Part shown: piece by piece, positions 60,538 through 64,000 of the stretch | Position numbering within the stretch: position 1 is the stretch's first letter | Layout: each line of letters opens with the position of its first letter | Assembly (NCBI GenBank): GCA_027486895.1 | Contig: JAIXOE010000005.1 | Coordinates: forward strand, 1 to 64,000 | Direction: 5' to 3' | Origin: Sphingomonadales bacterium | GTDB lineage: Bacteria > Pseudomonadota > Alphaproteobacteria > Sphingomonadales > Sphingomonadaceae | DNA: 64,000 nucleotides | Translations under genes and position numbers: made by a program | Notes under the pieces: model-generated | The model's input: only the letters and a program-made list of their open reading frames with translations | What the model was told of the DNA's origin: nothing | Databases searched by the model: none

Positions 60538-62029
60538 AATAAGTCACGACTTTGACCTTCTGTCCCGGACGCACAACTGAATTGGAGGTCAGGCCATTCA
60601 GCGCAAGAAATCGTTCGGTTTGCAGCGATGGGTAAGCCATTCGGTTTGCCAGCGACGCGACAGTGTCTGAGCGACCTACCGTCACGACGCGTAATTTGCG
60701 TGGCTTAACCTCTGCTGCTTGCGCGTTACTCAGGCGAACCATGCTGGCAAACATGCCATCAAATGGGCTGGTATTGGCGGCTGTGATGGTCACAAAATGA
60801 TATGCCGTGCCGGGCGACCATTCATAGGCAAAAACGGAAACTGCGCGCTGCCCCTGCTGCGTATTCACGACGCTACTGGAATAAAATGCCGGGATGCCGT
60901 TAATCGTTGTCCTTCGAATTTCGCCTACCGGAATTGCGGTGTTTCCGCCTGACACAGATTTGAACGCATTGCTGATATAGGCATCACGATTGCCGTCGAA
61001 TGCCGCTGATGTGAACACCGCCTTGCCTGTGTTGCCGTTTATGGAGACGGCCTCGCTTCCGTTTTGAACGCCGAATCCGGTTGGCGCCGTAAACCGCATT
61101 TTCAATTGCGGATGGATAAATGCCTGCCCCTCAACGACGCCTTGTACCGGATCGTCACCATAGAGCATGCCATCAATCGCCGCGAAATGGGCGTCGGCGT
61201 TGCGCAATGTGCTGGCAGGAAAGGATTTTGACTGCGTAATCGCCCGTGCAACCCGCCGTGCCGGATCGGGATGCGTACTGGCCCATTCGGGCACCGCATT
61301 GTCACCAAGGCCAGCGACCCGCGAGTCTAGGCTCGTCTGCAATGCCAACGAATTCAGCATCGATGACAGCGCGCTTGGATCGTATCCCGCCTTGCTCAAA
61401 TAGCGTATGCCGAAGTCATCCGCCTCTTCCTCTTGTGTCCGCGAATATTTTAGACTGAAGACTTGCGCCAGCGGTCCAGCATATTGCTTGAGACCTCCAC
61501 CGACAGCACCAAGCAGTCCGCCGGAATCGCCCAGCACCGAACCTAAAATCGTACCGCCCATCCCCAAAATACCGGCAAGCGTCGCGTTATTCTTGCGCTT
61601 TTGGCTGTGGCGCGCAGCCGTATGGCCAACTTCATGTCCCAATACGCCCGCCATCTCTGCCTCACTGTTGCAAAGGGCGACCAATTGGCGCGTGATGTAA
61701 ACATAGCCACCCGGTAGCGCGAATGCGTTGTTCACCGACGAATTGAGCAGCGTGACGTTGAAATCATTCTGTGAATTGCCAAGCCCAGATTGCACCGCAA
61801 TATTTTTGCCGACTCGCACCACATAGGCTGTCTGTGGGCTTTGCATGGGACCGCCGAATTCTTTCAGGATTTCGGTATGATATTTGGCGCCCTCTGTCTT
61901 TTCTTGGGCACTGAATGCGCGCGGCGCGGCAGGTTGCTTTGTTTTTGCGTCTGCCGGAAGACTAACAACCGCTGTCGTCAATCCAAAGATTGCGACGCTG
62001 GTAGCCATAAGAATTTTGGAATTGCGCAT
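60536..62029 (-). CDS. M48-family metalloprotease with LysM-like C terminus
   Basis: 497 aa with a signal peptide ending at PADAK (residue 28) and an AGGAGG site. The zinc motif HEVGH lies in MAGVLGHEVGHTAARHS near residue 135, with the third ligand Glu in TQEEEADDFG near 205. A middle region (about 300-440) is of unknown fold, and the last 50 residues (VVTVGRSDTVASLANRM...VVRPGQKVKVV) resemble a LysM murein-binding module. It resembles BepA-type periplasmic proteases that act in outer membrane quality control. Confidence 0.87.
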   Translation of the reverse strand: MRNSKILMATSVAIFGLTTAVVSLPADAKTKQPAAPRAFSAQEKTEGAKYHTEILKEFGGPMQSPQTAYVVRVGKNIAVQSGLGNSQNDFNVTLLNSSVNNAFALPGGYVYITRQLVALCNSEAEMAGVLGHEVGHTAARHSQKRKNNATLAGILGMGGTILGSVLGDSGGLLGAVGGGLKQYAGPLAQVFSLKYSRTQEEEADDFGIRYLSKAGYDPSALSSMLNSLALQTSLDSRVAGLGDNAVPEWASTHPDPARRVARAITQSKSFPASTLRNADAHFAAIDGMLYGDDPVQGVVEGQAFIHPQLKMRFTAPTGFGVQNGSEAVSINGNTGKAVFTSAAFDGNRDAYISNAFKSVSGGNTAIPVGEIRRTTINGIPAFYSSSVVNTQQGQRAVSVFAYEWSPGTAYHFVTITAANTSPFDGMFASMVRLSNAQAAEVKPRKLRVVTVGRSDTVASLANRMAYPSLQTERFLALNGLTSNSVVRPGQKVKVVTY

Positions 62030-62127
62030 TCATGTCCTCCTAAAGTCAGGAGAACATAATTTATCACATTATGTTGCGCACCAACGTAAATTCTTGTGTC
62101 GCTGCAACGGGCAACATCTGAATATGT

Positions 62128-63072
62128 TTACGCACCCATGGCTAAAAACTTAGCCCGGCGTTGCTGCAGGAGCTCTTTGGACGAAAACGCAGAAAGCGCC
62201 TCCAGTTCCTCGCCAATTGCTTTTCCAAGCGATGCAGCCGCGAGCACATGGTCGCGATGCGCGCCGCCCATCGGCTCTTTAACGATACGGTCAATGATAC
62301 GGAGCGACTTCAAATCATCGGCCGTCATCTTCATGGCCTGCGCCGCATCAGCCGCCTTATCGCCTGTCCGCCACAAGATTGACGCACATCCTTCAGGTGA
62401 AATGACCGAGTAAACGGCATATTCAAACATCAAGATGCGGTCCGCAGCCGCAAGTGCGACCGCGCCGCCCGAACCGCCCTCACCCACGATGCATGCAATC
62501 ATGGGCACGCCAAGCGCGAGGCATTTTTCTGTGGAGCGGGCGATAGCTTCGGCCTGTCCACGCTCTTCTGCCTGAATGCCCGGAAACGCTCCCGATGTAT
62601 CTACCAGGCTAACCACCGGAATTCCAAACCGGTCGGCAAGCTCCATCAGCCGTATGGCTTTGCGATAGCCCTCTGGCTTCCCCATGCCGAAATTATGACG
62701 AAGGCGGCTTTGCGTGTCGTCACCCTTTTCATGGCCAATGACCATGACCCGGCGGCCGTTAAGTCGCGCGAGCCCTCCGATAATGGCCTGATCGTCGGCA
62801 AATGCGCGGTCACCAGCCAAGGGCATGAAATCTTCAAATATCGACGCGATAAAATGTTTGAAATGCGGCCGCTCAGGATGCCGCGCAACCTGCGTTTTCT
62901 GCCACGCGGTCAAATTCGCGTACGTGTCCTTGAGTTGCTTGTCCGCTTTGTCGCGCAGCTTCCCGATTTCCGCGCTGACATCAATGTCGCTTTCCTGCGC
63001 AGCATCCTGCAGTTCAACAATGCGCGCTTCCAAAGCGGCGACAGGTTTTTCGAAATCAAGATATACCATCAT
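62128..63072 (-). CDS. accA: Acetyl-CoA carboxylase carboxyltransferase subunit alpha
   Basis: 314 aa, normal length. Signatures: [22 protein letters not shown] (key parts FEDF and LAGDR), [52 protein letters not shown] and [11 protein letters not shown], then [20 protein letters not shown]. With AccD it moves carboxyl from biotin to acetyl-CoA, the first step of fatty acid synthesis. The start overlaps the xerD stop by four bases. Confidence 0.96.
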   Translation of the reverse strand: MMVYLDFEKPVAALEARIVELQDAAQESDIDVSAEIGKLRDKADKQLKDTYANLTAWQKTQVARHPERPHFKHFIASIFEDFMPLAGDRAFADDQAIIGGLARLNGRRVMVIGHEKGDDTQSRLRHNFGMGKPEGYRKAIRLMELADRFGIPVVSLVDTSGAFPGIQAEERGQAEAIARSTEKCLALGVPMIACIVGEGGSGGAVALAAADRILMFEYAVYSVISPEGCASILWRTGDKAADAAQAMKMTADDLKSLRIIDRIVKEPMGGAHRDHVLAAASLGKAIGEELEALSAFSSKELLQQRRAKFLAMGA

Positions 63073-63995
63073 GACTGCCGGTTAGAGCCTGTCGCGCCAC
63101 GGGTCAACGTGCGCATTGCGAGTGGATGCCTTCGGTTGACCAACTCCACCAAACGGCTGCTGTCCACATGTGTGTAAATTTGGGTGGTCGCGATGTCGAC
63201 ATGGCCCAACATTGCCTGAAGCGCCCTGAGGTTCGCACCGCCCGCCAAAAGATGCGTGGCAAAGGCATGCCGCAGCACATGGGGGCTCACTTTTGCAGGA
63301 TCTAAGCCGGATTGGGCGGCGAGCGCCTTGATGATCTGGAAAAGGCGAATACGGCTGATATGTCCGGCGCGCGACGGAAACAGAAAACGTGATTTTTCCG
63401 GAACAAAAGCAAGCCATGTGCCAACCGCCTGCCGCGCACGGTTTGAAATGGGAACCATTCGTTCCTTTGCGCCCTTGCCCTTCACGATGATAAATGGCTT
63501 GTCCGAAACAATCGCACTGCGCGGCAGCGCCACCAATTCGGTCGCACGCAATCCGGACCCGTAAAGCAGTTCAATTAATGCCGCCAAGCGATACTCCGTG
63601 GCCGCAGGCGATGGCTGCGCAAGCTTCGATTCAATTGCGCCAAACAAAAGATCCACCTCTGCCGTATCAAGGATTTTTGGCAGCGCGCGCACTTGCGCAG
63701 GCTTTGGCAGGGCAGCGGAAGGATTGTCATCGCGAAACCCCTCCTCATGCAAAAATCCGAAAAAGCGCCTTAGCACCGATGCTTTTCGCGCCACTGAACT
63801 GTTGGCAAGATCGCGCCAGTGGCTTGAAAGCTTCACCAATATATCTGCATCGGCTTTTGCCAGTTTTCCCCCCGCGAGGCTCGATGCTGCTAGCAGGTCA
63901 CTCGCATAAGCTGCGCTTGTATTTGCCGCAACGCCCTGCTCGGCCGCCAGCATTTCAATGAAGCGCGCTATCAGGTCTCGGTCGGTCGCGCTCAT
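63069..63995 (-). CDS. xerD: Site-specific tyrosine recombinase XerD
   Basis: 308 aa, complete, starting five bases from the window edge. The N-terminal SAM-like domain (about 8-95) precedes the catalytic domain: Arg in [16 protein letters not shown], Lys in [12 protein letters not shown]-x-x-R in [14 protein letters not shown], His in [15 protein letters not shown] and the nucleophile Tyr in the same segment. With XerC it resolves chromosome dimers at dif under FtsK control. Coupling to accA is common in alphaproteobacteria; it is not a prophage integrase. Confidence 0.93.
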   Translation of the reverse strand: MSATDRDLIARFIEMLAAEQGVAANTSAAYASDLLAASSLAGGKLAKADADILVKLSSHWRDLANSSVARKASVLRRFFGFLHEEGFRDDNPSAALPKPAQVRALPKILDTAEVDLLFGAIESKLAQPSPAATEYRLAALIELLYGSGLRATELVALPRSAIVSDKPFIIVKGKGAKERMVPISNRARQAVGTWLAFVPEKSRFLFPSRAGHISRIRLFQIIKALAAQSGLDPAKVSPHVLRHAFATHLLAGGANLRALQAMLGHVDIATTQIYTHVDSSRLVELVNRRHPLAMRTLTRGATGSNRQS

Positions 63996-64000
63996 ATCCG

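Noticed and set aside
62055-62073. Inverted repeat CATAAT-TTATCAC-ATTATG upstream of the M48 gene
   Set aside because: Short and AT-rich; it could be a promoter part or an operator, but there is nothing to support a specific role.
63069-63995. Phage-type integrase
   Set aside because: Length, motifs and coupling to accA match chromosomal XerD.
1-64000. CRISPR array, insertion sequence, rRNA operon or toxin-antitoxin pair
   Set aside because: No regularly spaced direct repeats, transposase, rRNA segments or small paired toxin genes were seen on either strand.

Overview
The window reads as a stretch of chromosome from an alphaproteobacterium of the order Sphingomonadales (Sphingomonadaceae-like). 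The grounds are moderate-to-high GC with gene-dense, compact packing, the types of protein families present, alphaproteobacterial gene pairs such as the SUV3-like helicase, S4 protein and FdxA, homologues of mitochondrial complex I accessory proteins (NDUFS4-like, NDUFAF5-like), and copies of a palindrome built around CTGAA-ACAAG-TTCAG that I associate with sphingomonad genomes. The taxonomic call is inference; there is no rRNA in the window.

Layout. 1-5 kb: tail of a response regulator and its histidine kinase, a SleB-type cell wall hydrolase, a GT2 glycosyltransferase, then trmL-hemF-GNAT. 6-9 kb: a membrane protein, lipB, a small lipoprotein and an Old Yellow Enzyme. 9-14 kb: a minus-strand run of ferredoxin reductase, SUV3-like helicase, S4 protein and fdxA. 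14-22.6 kb: isovaleryl-CoA dehydrogenase, a small membrane protein, then a polyamine locus (PuuD/SpuA-type amidase, SpuC-type aminotransferase, and a four-gene PotFGHI-type importer on the other strand) interrupted by a two-domain FKBP protein. 22.7-28.7 kb: mscL-cfa-serine hydrolase, the lemA-TPM-TPM-nudix run, and an NDUFS4-like gene. 28.8-36.8 kb: hrpB and a polyprenyl diphosphate synthase, chorismate mutase, then a PhoPQ-like two-component system with a PepSY-like gene, a SIMPL protein and a D-amino acid transaminase. 37-44 kb: ABC-F (Uup), DUF6456, an XRE regulator, a GT4 glycosyltransferase, and yajC-secD-secF.

44.2-45.8 kb holds the most accessory-looking part: tRNA-Pro(GGG) followed by a GH108 endolysin, a GTA-type three-TM holin and a small Ala-rich lipoprotein closed by a strong terminator. 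No capsid, tail or integrase genes are present, so this looks like a detached lysis cassette of the sort that serves gene transfer agents. 45.8-52.6 kb: DUF1501/DUF1800 pair, an alpha/beta hydrolase fused to a membrane domain, and an envelope group (DUF2490, OmpW, SnoaL-like). 52.7-56.9 kb: a four-gene signalling operon (soluble HisKA_3 kinase, LuxR regulator, CHASE3-PAS kinase, single-domain receiver), divergent from the envelope group across a 24-bp tandem repeat. 57-64 kb: tRNA-Arg(CCT), DUF1178, grxC, comF, an NDUFAF5-type methyltransferase, mutT, two Flp pilins, an M48 protease, accA and xerD.

Most genes are separated by fewer than 100 bp and many overlap by 4 bp (ATGA or GTGA), so translational coupling is common. 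No gene-free stretch exceeds 300 bp. I see no insertion sequence, CRISPR array, rRNA or replication origin.
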